A stretch of 57,766 nucleotides of DNA from Rikenellaceae bacterium DTU049 (GCA_001513285.1 LFTI01000056.1:1-57766); one strand, 5' to 3'; positions 29,481-37,859 are shown, counted from the first letter of the stretch. The notes: generated by a model not told the origin, from the sequence alone. Numbers and translations: made by a program.

Positions 29481-30078
29481 ATGAAATCAAAATTTTACCT
29501 TTTTATATTAATAATATCAATCTTATGCATAGCATCTGATTGCACAAAAGAACCAAAAGAGTATCCAACTTATTATATGTCACAGGAATTTAAAGATTAT
29601 GTTTTATTTCCTGTAGGTAGCTTTTGGGTTTATAAGAATACCTCATCAGGCATAGAAGATAGTATTTTTCTTTTTAAACAAGAAATTAAAATTATGGAAG
29701 CTGCCCCAAATGAAAGAGAGTTTAATTGCGAAGTATTTGAACAAAATTTTTATTCATCAATAAATGATACGTTGATAGGAGTTGGTGGAATTTTAGCTCC
29801 TGGAACACCTTCTGTATATAATATATAATGAATGGAATACTAATTATAGTTTTTTTGCACCTGCTAATATTGGAGATATTGCACCCGATTATCCAAATTT
29901 AAAATATATTAATTTTTATGATACTTTGAATATTAATGGTAATAATTTTTATGAAATTAGAGTATTTGAAAATATAGAGCAATATAATAATCAACCTAAA
30001 AAGTTCTATTATGCCCGAAATGTAGGATTAATAAAAAAAGAATTATTTGATGGTACTATTTGGGAATTAAAAAAATAG
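29481..30078 (+). pseudogene. Lipoprotein gene broken by a frameshift
   Basis: The first frame gives a lipoprotein signal peptide (lipobox near IASDC) and 115 residues. It stops at TAA 29826-29828, right after a TATATAATATATAA run. From 29827 a second frame continues for about 83 residues without a stop to TAG 30076-30078. It reads NEWNTNYSFFAPANIGDIAP and ends with ARNVGLIKKELFDGTIWELK, just the type of ending seen in related lipoproteins. Joining the two frames would give a protein of about 198 residues, close to the related lipoprotein at 7493 (230). The break lies in an alternating T/A run, so slippage, sequencing error or phase variation are possible. Function unknown. Confidence 0.7.
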
Positions 30079-30082
30079 GTAA

Positions 30083-30141
30083 ATGTTAATGAGTATTTGA
30101 CTTTAATTTTATGCAGGCAATAAGTTCATATAATTAAAAAA
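30083..30141 (+). repeat. 59-bp direct repeat, left copy
   Basis: Starts ATGTTAATGAGTATTTGACT. Four mismatches from the copy at 30326-30384. The pair flanks a palindrome and a restriction-enzyme remnant. Confidence 0.8.
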
Positions 30142-30155
30142 TTAGTTATTCGTTA

Positions 30156-30199
30156 GCATTACCATAGCACACGGTTTAAACCGTGTGCTATGGTAATGC
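30156..30199. repeat. 44-bp perfect palindrome
   Basis: The half-site GCATTACCATAGCACACGGT plus TT is followed immediately by its exact reverse complement, with no spacer (centre between 30177 and 30178). It has far higher GC than its surroundings. It could form a cruciform or, as RNA, a long hairpin and so work as a bidirectional terminator for the broken lipoprotein gene. It also resembles REP-type intergenic palindromes. No T run follows it directly. Confidence 0.85.
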
Positions 30200-30220
30200 A
30201 ATAATATTTTGTCAATAATT

Positions 30221-30316
30221 TTAACCATTTTCAATTATTTTTATTTCTTCTTCGGTCAGGTCATAAAGTTTATAAATCAGATTGTCTATTTTTTTAGCAG
30301 ATCTTCCTGAAAAATA
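30221..30316 (-). pseudogene. C-terminal remnant of a type II restriction-modification enzyme
   Basis: On the minus strand 31 codons without a stop end in TAA and read SGRSAKKIDNLIYKLYDLTE followed by EEIKIIENG. The pattern 'ID.L.Y.LY.LTEEEI.I.E' is the typical C-terminus of Eco57I/TaqI-like fused methylase-endonucleases and related target-recognition domains. The frame is closed by stops just upstream. It is therefore a leftover of a deleted restriction-modification gene, lying between two direct repeats. The assignment rests on pattern memory only. Confidence 0.5.
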
Positions 30317-30325
30317 TTAAAGTAT

Positions 30326-30384
30326 ATGTTAATGGGTATTTGACTTTAATTTTATGTAGGCAATAAATTAATATAATTAAAAAA
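30326..30384 (+). repeat. 59-bp direct repeat, right copy
   Basis: 55 of 59 bases match 30083-30141. Between it and pcm (to 30542) lies AT-rich spacer with a small 'CTATTGAGCTATTGAAAG' duplication; no gene is seen. Confidence 0.8.
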
Positions 30385-30510
30385 CTGGATTTTCTCAATA
30401 ACCATCAGGCTATTGAGCTATTGAAAGTATTATTAATAAAAACTATTATTTCGATTAATAATTTTGAAAAAGCTATTGCACAATTCCTTTTCTCATAATT
30501 TATTATTTAA

Positions 30511-30518
30511 TAACTTTG
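30511..30518 (+). promoter_or_regulatory. -7 promoter element of pcm
   Basis: TAACTTTG overlaps an in-frame TTG at 30516 and lies 24 bases upstream of the ATG at 30543, which is therefore the better start. Confidence 0.45.
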
Positions 30519-30542
30519 TACATAATTAATCAAAAACTCACT

Positions 30543-31232
30543 ATGGAAGAAAAAATTATCAAATTAGGTAATAGAGTTCTAAAAGACAAACTAGAATATC
30601 AAGGAATGAGAAATAAGCTTATTAAAGAAATAAAAAATAAAGGGATAAAAGATCAAAATGTTTTAAATGCTATGAGTGCTATTCCTAGACATTTTTTTCT
30701 ACCTGCTGGATTAGAACATTTTGCTTATTTAGATAAGCCGTTTGATATCGGAGAAGGACAAACTATTAGTCAACCATACACAGTTGCTTTCCAAACAGAA
30801 TTATTAGAAGTTAAACCTAAAATTAAAATATTAGAAATAGGTACTGGTAGTGGCTATCAAGCTGCAGTACTTTCAAATATGGGCGCAGAGGTGTTTACTG
30901 TAGAACGTATAGAAAAATTATACTTAAAAGCTAAAGAACTTTTAAATGCTCTTGGATACAATAATGTTCACTGTTTTCTGGGTGATGGATATGAAGGATT
31001 AGAGCAATACAGCCCTTTTGATAGAATTATAATAACTGCTGCCATAGATGAAATTCCAGAAAAAATAAAACGTCAGTTAGCAATTGGTGGTATTTTAGTA
31101 GCTCCTATTAATAACCAGAGTGGTATTCAGATAATGCATAAAATCATTAGAATCGATGAAACTAATTTTAATGTCGAGTATCATGGTAGTTTTAGTTTTG
31201 TTCCTATGCTACCAGGAATTAAAAAAGAATAA
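30543..31232 (+). CDS. pcm: Protein-L-isoaspartate O-methyltransferase
   Basis: 229-residue SAM-dependent enzyme that methylates L-isoaspartyl residues in damaged proteins and starts their repair. Family signatures: IPRHFFLPAGLEHFAYLDKP near residue 46, then IGEGQTISQPYTVAFQTELL, the SAM-binding ILEIGTGSGYQAAVLS near 97, and FDRIIITAAIDEIPE near 159. The ATG at 30543 (MEEKIIKLGNR) is chosen because the upstream in-frame TTG lies in the promoter. The product S-adenosylhomocysteine would be cleared by AhcY, encoded elsewhere in this window. A strong hairpin terminator starts at the stop codon. Confidence 0.93.
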   Translation: MEEKIIKLGNRVLKDKLEYQGMRNKLIKEIKNKGIKDQNVLNAMSAIPRHFFLPAGLEHFAYLDKPFDIGEGQTISQPYTVAFQTELLEVKPKIKILEIGTGSGYQAAVLSNMGAEVFTVERIEKLYLKAKELLNALGYNNVHCFLGDGYEGLEQYSPFDRIIITAAIDEIPEKIKRQLAIGGILVAPINNQSGIQIMHKIIRIDETNFNVEYHGSFSFVPMLPGIKKE

Positions 31233-31266
31233 AAAAAGTATTAAAGAAATTCTTTAATACTTTTTT
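31232..31266. terminator. Bidirectional terminator between pcm and the lipoprotein gene
   Basis: Inverted repeat AAAAAAGTATTAAAGAA / TTCTTTAATACTTTTTT, pairing over 17 bp around a single central base, with A and T runs at the two outer ends. It suits convergent transcripts from pcm (plus) and from 31723 (minus). Confidence 0.8.
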
Positions 31267-31288
31267 AAGTGTAATTAAATAAAATATA

Positions 31289-31723
31289 TTATTTAGGTTC
31301 TAAATGATATTCGAGTATGTCGCTATCAATTTTCCCTTCTAACCATAGTTCTTCTTCCATTAATTTTAATATTTTTAAAGTATCTTTTGATGGCGTATTA
31401 TCATCTGTATTCATTGTTAAAATGATTTTTTCAGAGTTATCATAAAATTCCCATTGTCCTGTTTGTGCTACTGGAATACCTAAGTAATAAGCTGTGATAA
31501 AAGCATCTCCATCCTTTTGAAATTCTATGGTAGTTTTTTGTTGATCCGAACTCAGTATTGTTTCAGAACCATTAACAAGGATTTTTACTGGCTTCCATAT
31601 ATTACACAATCTTTCTGTTTTTGATCTAAAGCTTATGATAGGGCCTTCTTCATATTTACTGCAACTTGTTAAAAATAAAAAAGTTGCAACCATTAGCATT
31701 ACTATTATACTATTCTTTCTCAT
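31289..31723 (-). CDS. Small lipoprotein, lipocalin-like
   Basis: 144 residues with a lipobox (FLTSC, Cys about 21). The mature part starts after a short linker with LCNIWKPVKILVNG, followed by alternating strands (TTIEFQKDGDAFITAYY; GQWEFYDNSEKIILTMN; LKILKLMEEELWLEG). This pattern, W near the start of a 'L.G.W....' block and a small beta barrel, is that of Bacteroidota lipocalin-like lipoproteins. The ligand is unknown. A TAAATTTG -7 element lies upstream on the minus strand (31752-31759). Confidence 0.7.
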   Translation of the reverse strand: MRKNSIIVMLMVATFLFLTSCSKYEEGPIISFRSKTERLCNIWKPVKILVNGSETILSSDQQKTTIEFQKDGDAFITAYYLGIPVAQTGQWEFYDNSEKIILTMNTDDNTPSKDTLKILKLMEEELWLEGKIDSDILEYHLEPK

Positions 31724-31801
31724 AATTTTGATTTTTTAGGGTTTTAATATGCAAATTTATATAAAAAATTTTCATAATATTTAAATTTATTTAAATATAA
31801 A

Positions 31802-31826
31802 AGCCTTTGATTATGCATCAAAGGCT
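31802..31826 (-). terminator. Terminator of the MFS transporter gene
   Basis: Stem AGCCTTTGAT / ATCAAAGGCT (10 bp) with a 5-base loop. On the minus strand it is followed by TTTTATATTTAAA, on the plus strand by CTTTTTT, so it could act both ways. Confidence 0.8.
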
Positions 31827-31854
31827 CTTTTTTAATGATATACAAGAAAATAAA

Positions 31855-33267
31855 TTAATTTTCTTCTTGCTTTTCTTTGATTTTTTCTTCTATATTAGGT
31901 AATTGTAAACTATATTTTTTTCTTTTATTTTCTGCTAACAACAAGAAAGCGAAAATAATAGAGATGGCACTCAATGCAGCAAAAATAATCATTGGTAGAG
32001 TATAATCATAAGTATTGACTAATTTTCCGTCTCTCATTATTTGTCCAGAGATGCAATATTTATCTAGTACCCAGCCGATTAACATTGGCACACCCATTAG
32101 TCCCCAGTTTTGAATCCAGAAAATAAGAGCATAGGCAGTACCCAACTCTGACTCAGGAATAATTTTAGCAACAGAAGGCCACATAGCAGATGGTACTAAT
32201 GAAAACCCAATTCCTAATAAAACAACTAATATGACAGCTATAGCCACACTATGTAATCCAGGAATGGAGAAAATTAAGTGTACAAGTGTTATCAAAAATG
32301 AACCTATTATCATTATAGTAACGCCTTTACCAATTCTATCGTAAATATTACCAAAAAGAGGTGTTAATAAAATAGTACCAAAGGGTAAAATACCAGGTAT
32401 AATGCCAGCTATAGATGGATCTATATTAAATTTATTAACCATTAAATCACTAGCGTACTTGAGAAAAGGAAAAACAGCAGAATAGAACAATACACACATA
32501 ATAGCAATATACCACCAAGCTTTGTTAGATAAGATATGTCCAATACTTTTTATTCTAAATTCTGATTCAGGTTTATTATCCTTTGTAATGCCTTCACTTT
32601 CATCTAATCTTTTGTCCATAAAAATATAAATAAAAAAAGTAATAAAACCTATACACAATAATATTAATCCAAACATTACTGGCTTAGATACACTACCCAT
32701 GGATTCAGCAATTAGTGGAGCAAAGATAAGAGCTAATGCAGAGCCTATACGAGCAGTAGCCATTTCTAGACCCATTGCTAAAGCCATTTCTTTTCCTTTA
32801 AACCATTTGACAATAGTTTTAGAAACAGTAATGCCCGCCATTTCTACTCCTACACCAAAGATAGCAAATCCAATAGATGCCCAGAAGACTTGTCCTCTCA
32901 TATGCAAGAACAAAAAGTTTACAATATGGTCATTTAACTCTGGTGTGCTGATAGCCCAATATTTAATTGCTGTACCTATAAGCATTATACTAGCACTAAG
33001 CATACATGTAAATCTGATACCTGCTACGTCAAGGATTATACCACCTAATATTAGCATTATGCAAAATACATTTATCCAACCATAAGCACCAGTGAAGACA
33101 CCATATTCAGTACTTGACCATCGCAGCTCGGCTTCCACTAATGGCTTTAATGGAGACATAACATCTGAAATGAAATATCCTGTTAACATTGTGAAAGCTA
33201 CGAGAATCAATGCTGTCCATCGCATTGTTTTTGATTCTCTCAATGAAGTTGTAATTTTTTCCATCAT
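31855..33267 (-). CDS. Major facilitator superfamily transporter
   Basis: 470 residues with about twelve transmembrane helices and a cytoplasmic loop in the middle (about 215-240, rich in charged residues). Examples are the first helix MRWTALILVAFTMLTGYFIS and, after it, LRWSSTEYGVFTGAYGWINV. It also has MFS-type loops such as GNIYDRIGKGVTIMI after helix 8. It belongs to a clade common in Bacteroidales; the substrate is not known, although organic-acid or sugar-like substrates would fit the family. Either of two adjacent ATGs (33267, 33264) can be the start. A TATATTTG promoter element (33297-33304, minus) precedes it and a terminator follows. Confidence 0.88.
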   Translation of the reverse strand: MMEKITTSLRESKTMRWTALILVAFTMLTGYFISDVMSPLKPLVEAELRWSSTEYGVFTGAYGWINVFCIMLILGGIILDVAGIRFTCMLSASIMLIGTAIKYWAISTPELNDHIVNFLFLHMRGQVFWASIGFAIFGVGVEMAGITVSKTIVKWFKGKEMALAMGLEMATARIGSALALIFAPLIAESMGSVSKPVMFGLILLCIGFITFFIYIFMDKRLDESEGITKDNKPESEFRIKSIGHILSNKAWWYIAIMCVLFYSAVFPFLKYASDLMVNKFNIDPSIAGIIPGILPFGTILLTPLFGNIYDRIGKGVTIMIIGSFLITLVHLIFSIPGLHSVAIAVILVVLLGIGFSLVPSAMWPSVAKIIPESELGTAYALIFWIQNWGLMGVPMLIGWVLDKYCISGQIMRDGKLVNTYDYTLPMIIFAALSAISIIFAFLLLAENKRKKYSLQLPNIEEKIKEKQEEN

Positions 33268-33296
33268 AGTTATTCTTATTTTTTGAAAAATTTTTG

Positions 33297-33304
33297 CAAA
33301 TATA
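33297..33304 (-). promoter_or_regulatory. -7 promoter element of the MFS gene
   Basis: Minus-strand TATATTTG, a TAnnTTTG match, 29 bases upstream of the start codon. Confidence 0.4.
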
Positions 33305-33353
33305 AATGAATTTTTTTTCCTTCAAAATAATTTTTGCTAAACAAATATAAAAA

Positions 33354-33384
33354 AATAAGGAAGCATAAAACCTGCTTCCTTATT
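33354..33384 (-). terminator. Terminator of the korA-korB operon
   Basis: Perfect 12-bp stem AATAAGGAAGCA / TGCTTCCTTATT with a 7-base loop; on the minus strand a T-rich run follows. Lies 27 bases past the korB stop. Confidence 0.8.
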
Positions 33385-33411
33385 GAATAATGAATAATAA
33401 TATTGTATCAA

Positions 33412-34449
33412 TTATTCTTTGATTTCCCAAGTATCTCCGCTATTTAGTAGATCATCCATGCATTTAATATTAGATTTAGCTTTTACCATGCTAATTTGTT
33501 CCTCCATTAGATCATCATATGTAGGAGCAGGAGTATTTCTTATCACACCGAAAACCCAAGGATGATGCATTTTAGCTAACATCAAATGAATAAATGGAGA
33601 AGGAGTTTTAGCATCATGGACTAATATATCTTTTTCAGTAATTCCATTTTCACCTATAGTAACAACTTCTAAATTAAAATTATTTAAGACTAATCCTTTG
33701 TCCTTATTTTTACCAAAAATCATTGGTTTGCCATCCTCAACGATTAGGACATTATCATCACGATTTGCTTTATTAGTTATTTCACTATAAGCACCATCAT
33801 TAAAAATAACGCAATTTTGGAAAATTTCGATAACAGAAGTGCCATCATGCTCAGCTGCTTCGAAAAGTACATTAGTTGTTAGATCTACTAATATATCTAG
33901 TGAACGAGCAAAAAATGTACCTTGTGCACCTAATACTAATTCACCTGTTGTGAAAGGATGTTCTATAGTACCATAAGGAGAAGTTTTAGTAACGGCCCCC
34001 AAAGGTGAAGTAGGTGAATATTGCCCTTTAGTGAGTCCATAGATTTGATTATTAAATAGAATAATATTCATGTCTAAATTTCTTCTAACAACATGGATGA
34101 AATGATTGCCACCAATAGCTAAAGAATCACCATCACCAGTAGCTACCCAAACACTTAATTTAGGATTAGCAATCTTCACACCCGTAGCAATAGCATTAGC
34201 TCTACCATGTATGCCATGAAAACCATAGGAATTGACATAATAAGGTAATCTAGAACTACAACCTATTCCAGACACTACAACATAATTTTCTTTTTTATAG
34301 CCAATTTCAGCAAAAACTTTTTTTAATGAATTGACTATCATATGATCACCACATCCTGGACACCATCTTATTATTTGATCACTTTCAAAATCTTTTGGTG
34401 TTAATGGCACATCGGATTTTGGTATTGTATTATTTATTGATTTTTTCAT
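33412..34449 (-). CDS. korB: 2-oxoacid:ferredoxin oxidoreductase subunit beta (2-oxoglutarate synthase type)
   Basis: 345-residue thiamine-pyrophosphate subunit. It has the TPP signature WCPGCGDHMIVNSLKK at the N-terminus, SGIGCSSRLPYY near 62, the metal-binding ATGDGDSLAIGGNHFIHV near 104 and NNQIYGLTKGQYSPTS near 137. With KorA it oxidatively decarboxylates a 2-oxoacid, most likely 2-oxoglutarate to succinyl-CoA, reducing ferredoxin, or runs in reverse in a reductive TCA branch. korA lies 12 bases upstream in the same operon. No separate delta (ferredoxin) or gamma gene is present, as is usual for the two-subunit form. Succinyl-CoA made here would feed MutAB. Confidence 0.93.
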   Translation of the reverse strand: MKKSINNTIPKSDVPLTPKDFESDQIIRWCPGCGDHMIVNSLKKVFAEIGYKKENYVVVSGIGCSSRLPYYVNSYGFHGIHGRANAIATGVKIANPKLSVWVATGDGDSLAIGGNHFIHVVRRNLDMNIILFNNQIYGLTKGQYSPTSPLGAVTKTSPYGTIEHPFTTGELVLGAQGTFFARSLDILVDLTTNVLFEAAEHDGTSVIEIFQNCVIFNDGAYSEITNKANRDDNVLIVEDGKPMIFGKNKDKGLVLNNFNLEVVTIGENGITEKDILVHDAKTPSPFIHLMLAKMHHPWVFGVIRNTPAPTYDDLMEEQISMVKAKSNIKCMDDLLNSGDTWEIKE

Positions 34450-34461
34450 GATATTAAAATT

Positions 34462-36306
34462 TTATGAATTTAATAATTCTGTAAATGCATTTTCTAATTC
34501 TTTCATTGTGAATGGTTGCCCTTGCACTTTATTATATTGATGCAATTCAATATCTTGATAGTTCATTCTGAGAATATTAGCAAATTGTCCTCTATTAAGC
34601 TCACAGACAATGACTTTTTTGCCAGATTTTAATATTTCATGAGTATTTAGAGGTAATGGATTAATATATCTGAAATGAGTATGGGCAATTTTATAACCTT
34701 TTGCAGTTAGGTTTTGAACAGCACCCTCCACTTGACCTTTAGTACCACCCCAGCTAACAACTAATAAATCTGGATCTTCTGGACCAGTAATTCGTTGCAG
34801 AGGCCATTTATGAGCTATACGTTTAATTTTTTCTTCTCTATTAATCACCATTTTTTCATGATTTTTGGCATCAGTAGTTACTTCGCCATATATATCAGAT
34901 TTTTCTAAACCCCCAACTCTATGCTGTAATCCTGGAGTACCTGGTATAGCCCATTTTCTCACATACCATTCTTCATCACGTTCATAAGGATAATACTTAG
35001 CATTAGTATCAGCAAAAGGAGGACGGATTTCAGGTAAATCTGCCATTTTAGGAATACGAAACACACTAGAACCTAAGCCAATATATCCATCAGAAAGTAA
35101 AATAACAGGTGTCATATGTTCCAATGCAATCTTAGCAGCTTCAAAAGCAGCAAAAAAGCAATCTACTGGTGATGCTGCAGCAATAATAGGAATGGGGGCT
35201 TCACCATTACGACCAAACATAGACATATATAAATCAGCTTGCTCACTTTTGGTAGGCATACCAGTAGAGGGACCAGCTCTTTGAACATCTACGATTACTA
35301 ATGGCAATTCAGTCATAACTGCTAAACCCATTGCTTCTACTTTTAATGATAATCCAGGCCCAGAGGTAGTAGTAGCTGCTAATGAACCAGCAAAACTAGC
35401 TCCTATAGCAGATGTGATGCCTGCTATCTCATCTTCAGCTTGAAATGTTTTAACTCCTAATTCTCTATGTTTAGAAAGTTCAACCAAAATTTCTGTTGCT
35501 GGAGTAATAGGATAAGAGCCAACAAATAAATGAAGACCTGCTTTTTCTGCAGCTGCCATTAATCCCCATGCAGTAGCTACATTACCCTGTATATCTCTAT
35601 ATTTTCCTGGCAAAAGTTCACATTTTGGTAAATAAAATTTAGGAAAATTTTTTATAGTTTCACTATATTGATAACCATGTTCCAAAGATTTTAAGTTAGC
35701 TTCTACTAATTGTGATTTATTTTTAAATTTAGTGTTAATATAGTTAATAGCAGGTTTTAGGTCAAAACTGAACATGTTGTATAGTAATCCAAGAATGAAC
35801 ATATTTTTTGTTCTTTCTGCATTTTTCTTATCTAAATCACTATTAAGATTAATGACCATTTCAGAAGCAGGAATTTGTAAAACTATATAATTAGATAAAC
35901 TGTTATCATCTAAAGGATTAGAAGTATATCCAGCTGTTTCTAAACTACGAGGAGTGAAATTAGAACTATCGACAACAATGATGCCACCTTGTTTAACATT
36001 TTTAAGATTTACCTTTAATGATGCGGGGTTGAAACAAACTAAAACATCATATTCATCACCAGGGGTTAAAACTTTTTTATTACTAAAATGTATCTGAAAT
36101 CCAGATACACCAAAAGTAGTATTACGAGGTGCTCTAACCTCTGCTGGGAAATCTGGGAATGTAGCCATATCTAATCCTATATGTGCTAAAGTATCAGCAA
36201 AAATATTTCCCGAAAGCTGAATACCATCTCCAGAATCACCAACAAATTTTATTACAATGTCATTTACTTGCTTTGCGCCGGACATTGGCTTGGATTCTTC
36301 ATTCAT
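34462..36306 (-). CDS. korA: 2-oxoacid:ferredoxin oxidoreductase subunit alpha (fused gamma-alpha)
   Basis: 614 residues from ATG 36306. The N-terminal gamma-type domain (about 12-190) opens with IKFVGDSGDGIQLSGNIFAD and contains TFPDFPAEVRAPRNTTFGVSG. The alpha domain (about 205-614) has GNVATAWGLMAAAEKAGLHL, SYPITPATEILVELSKH, the TTTSGPGLSLKVEAMGLAV motif and VDVQRAGPSTGMPTKSEQAD. This is the fused KorA form common in Bacteroidota. An in-frame TTG eight codons upstream (36328-36330) coincides with the TAATTTTG promoter element and is not used as the start here. It is divergent from ugd with a 112-base gap. Confidence 0.95.
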   Translation of the reverse strand: MNEESKPMSGAKQVNDIVIKFVGDSGDGIQLSGNIFADTLAHIGLDMATFPDFPAEVRAPRNTTFGVSGFQIHFSNKKVLTPGDEYDVLVCFNPASLKVNLKNVKQGGIIVVDSSNFTPRSLETAGYTSNPLDDNSLSNYIVLQIPASEMVINLNSDLDKKNAERTKNMFILGLLYNMFSFDLKPAINYINTKFKNKSQLVEANLKSLEHGYQYSETIKNFPKFYLPKCELLPGKYRDIQGNVATAWGLMAAAEKAGLHLFVGSYPITPATEILVELSKHRELGVKTFQAEDEIAGITSAIGASFAGSLAATTTSGPGLSLKVEAMGLAVMTELPLVIVDVQRAGPSTGMPTKSEQADLYMSMFGRNGEAPIPIIAAASPVDCFFAAFEAAKIALEHMTPVILLSDGYIGLGSSVFRIPKMADLPEIRPPFADTNAKYYPYERDEEWYVRKWAIPGTPGLQHRVGGLEKSDIYGEVTTDAKNHEKMVINREEKIKRIAHKWPLQRITGPEDPDLLVVSWGGTKGQVEGAVQNLTAKGYKIAHTHFRYINPLPLNTHEILKSGKKVIVCELNRGQFANILRMNYQDIELHQYNKVQGQPFTMKELENAFTELLNS

Positions 36307-36327
36307 AATTTGAACTATTTTTTCTTG

Positions 36328-36335
36328 CAAAATTA
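36328..36335 (-). promoter_or_regulatory. -7 promoter element of korAB
   Basis: Minus-strand TAATTTTG, a TAnnTTTG match that overlaps the in-frame upstream TTG; it supports the ATG at 36306 as the true korA start. Confidence 0.45.
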
Positions 36336-36418
36336 GATGTTTTTTTTAATAAAAACTAAAATAAATATTTATTGATTTTAGAAAAAATGATTTATTTTGC
36401 AAAAAACTTCATAATATT

Positions 36419-37741
36419 ATGAAAATTGTTATAATAGGAACCGGATACGTAGGATTAGTTACTGGAGTTTGTTTTGCAGAGGTTGGAGTAGAAACCGTTT
36501 GCATTGATATAGACAAAAATAAAATAGAAAATCTAAAAAAAGGAATTTCTCCAATATATGAACCAGGTTTAGATGAATTAATAACTAAAAATTTAGAAAG
36601 AGGTAGATTGAGCTTTGACACTGATATTTCAAAAGTTTTAGATGGTGCAGAAATGGCTTTTATTGCAGTAGGTACACCACCTGATGAAGATGGAAGTGCT
36701 GATCTAAAATATGTACTTGAAGTTGCTCATAATATTGGGAAATATATGAACGATTATTTAGTCGTTGTTACCAAAAGCACTGTGCCAGTAGGAACAGCTC
36801 TAAAAGTAAAAGAAGCTATCCAATTTGAATTAAATAAACGTAACCTTAATATTGACTTTGATGTGGCATCAAATCCAGAATTTCTAAAAGAAGGTGATGC
36901 AATAAATGATTTCATGAAACCTGATCGTATAGTGATAGGTGTAGAGTCTGATCGAGCACAAGAAATTTTTCAAAGATTATATAAACCTTTTACTCTAAAT
37001 GGTCATCCCATAATTTTCATGGATATACCATCAGCAGAAATGACAAAATATGCTGCAAATGCTATGCTAGCTACACGTATTAGTTTTATGAATGATATAG
37101 CTAATCTATGTGAAATTTTAGGTGCAGATGTTAATATGGTGAGGCTAGGTATAGGTTCAGATCCTAGAATAGGTAGTAAATTTCTCTATCCTGGAATAGG
37201 CTACGGTGGCAGTTGCTTCCCAAAAGATGTGAAAGCACTTATTAAAGCTGGTGAAGAAAATAATTATCCTCTACGCCTCTTGCAAGCTGTAGAAAACATT
37301 AATGAAGCTCAAAAGAGTATCTTAGTTGATAAATTACTAAAATTCTATAATGGTGATATCTCTGGTAAAAAAATTGCACTTTGGGGATTATCATTTAAAC
37401 CAAATACTGATGATATGAGAGAAGCACCATCATTAGTAATTATTGATAAATTATTAAAAAATAATGCACAAGTAAGTGCCTATGATCCTGTGAGCATGGA
37501 AGAAACAAAAAGAAGAATAGGTGATGTCATTAATTATGCAAGTGATATGTACGAAGCAGTGAAAGATGCTGATGCTCTAATATTAGTAACTGAATGGTCA
37601 GAATTCAGATTACCAGATTGGTTTTTAATAAGACAATTGATGAAAAAACCTTTAGTATTAGACGGTAGAAATATCTATGATGCTAGTGAAATGAAAAAAA
37701 TGGGGTTTTATTATTATTGTATTGGAGTGAAAACTCATTAA
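36419..37741 (+). CDS. ugd: UDP-glucose 6-dehydrogenase
   Basis: 440-residue NAD-dependent enzyme that oxidises UDP-glucose to UDP-glucuronate. The Rossmann loop MKIVIIGTGYVGLVTGVCFA opens the protein. Other landmarks: VGTPPDEDGSADL near residue 81, SKSTVPVGT near 119, ASNPEFLKEGDAINDFMKPD near 150, and the catalytic-cysteine segment GYGGSCFPKDVKALI near 261, with GLSFKPNTDDMREAPS near 322. Length and domains are standard. It precedes the UDP-glucuronate decarboxylase gene by 118 bases, so the two likely supply UDP-glucuronate and UDP-xylose for surface polysaccharide. The spacer holds purine-rich repeats. Confidence 0.96.
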   Translation: MKIVIIGTGYVGLVTGVCFAEVGVETVCIDIDKNKIENLKKGISPIYEPGLDELITKNLERGRLSFDTDISKVLDGAEMAFIAVGTPPDEDGSADLKYVLEVAHNIGKYMNDYLVVVTKSTVPVGTALKVKEAIQFELNKRNLNIDFDVASNPEFLKEGDAINDFMKPDRIVIGVESDRAQEIFQRLYKPFTLNGHPIIFMDIPSAEMTKYAANAMLATRISFMNDIANLCEILGADVNMVRLGIGSDPRIGSKFLYPGIGYGGSCFPKDVKALIKAGEENNYPLRLLQAVENINEAQKSILVDKLLKFYNGDISGKKIALWGLSFKPNTDDMREAPSLVIIDKLLKNNAQVSAYDPVSMEETKRRIGDVINYASDMYEAVKDADALILVTEWSEFRLPDWFLIRQLMKKPLVLDGRNIYDASEMKKMGFYYYCIGVKTH

Positions 37742-37744
37742 TAA

Positions 37745-37800
37745 AGAAGTGAAAAGGAGACTGGGAGAAGAGGTGACTGGGTAAATGTGAGAATTTGAGA
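37745..37800 (+). repeat. Purine-rich degenerate repeat tract
   Basis: Units such as GTGAAAAGGAGACTGGGAGA and GGTGACTGGGTAAATGTGAG follow the ugd stop. They resemble the longer tract at 13512-13640 (GGAGACGGGGAGACTGGGTG). Confidence 0.6.
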
Positions 37801-37859
37801 TTTTAGAAAGAAGAGAAAATTATTTTTAAAGACTCTTTAATAATTGTAAAATATTAAAA

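Noticed and set aside
32699-33286. Open frames antisense to the MFS transporter
   Set aside because: Same reason: overlap with a clear gene on the other strand, no signature.
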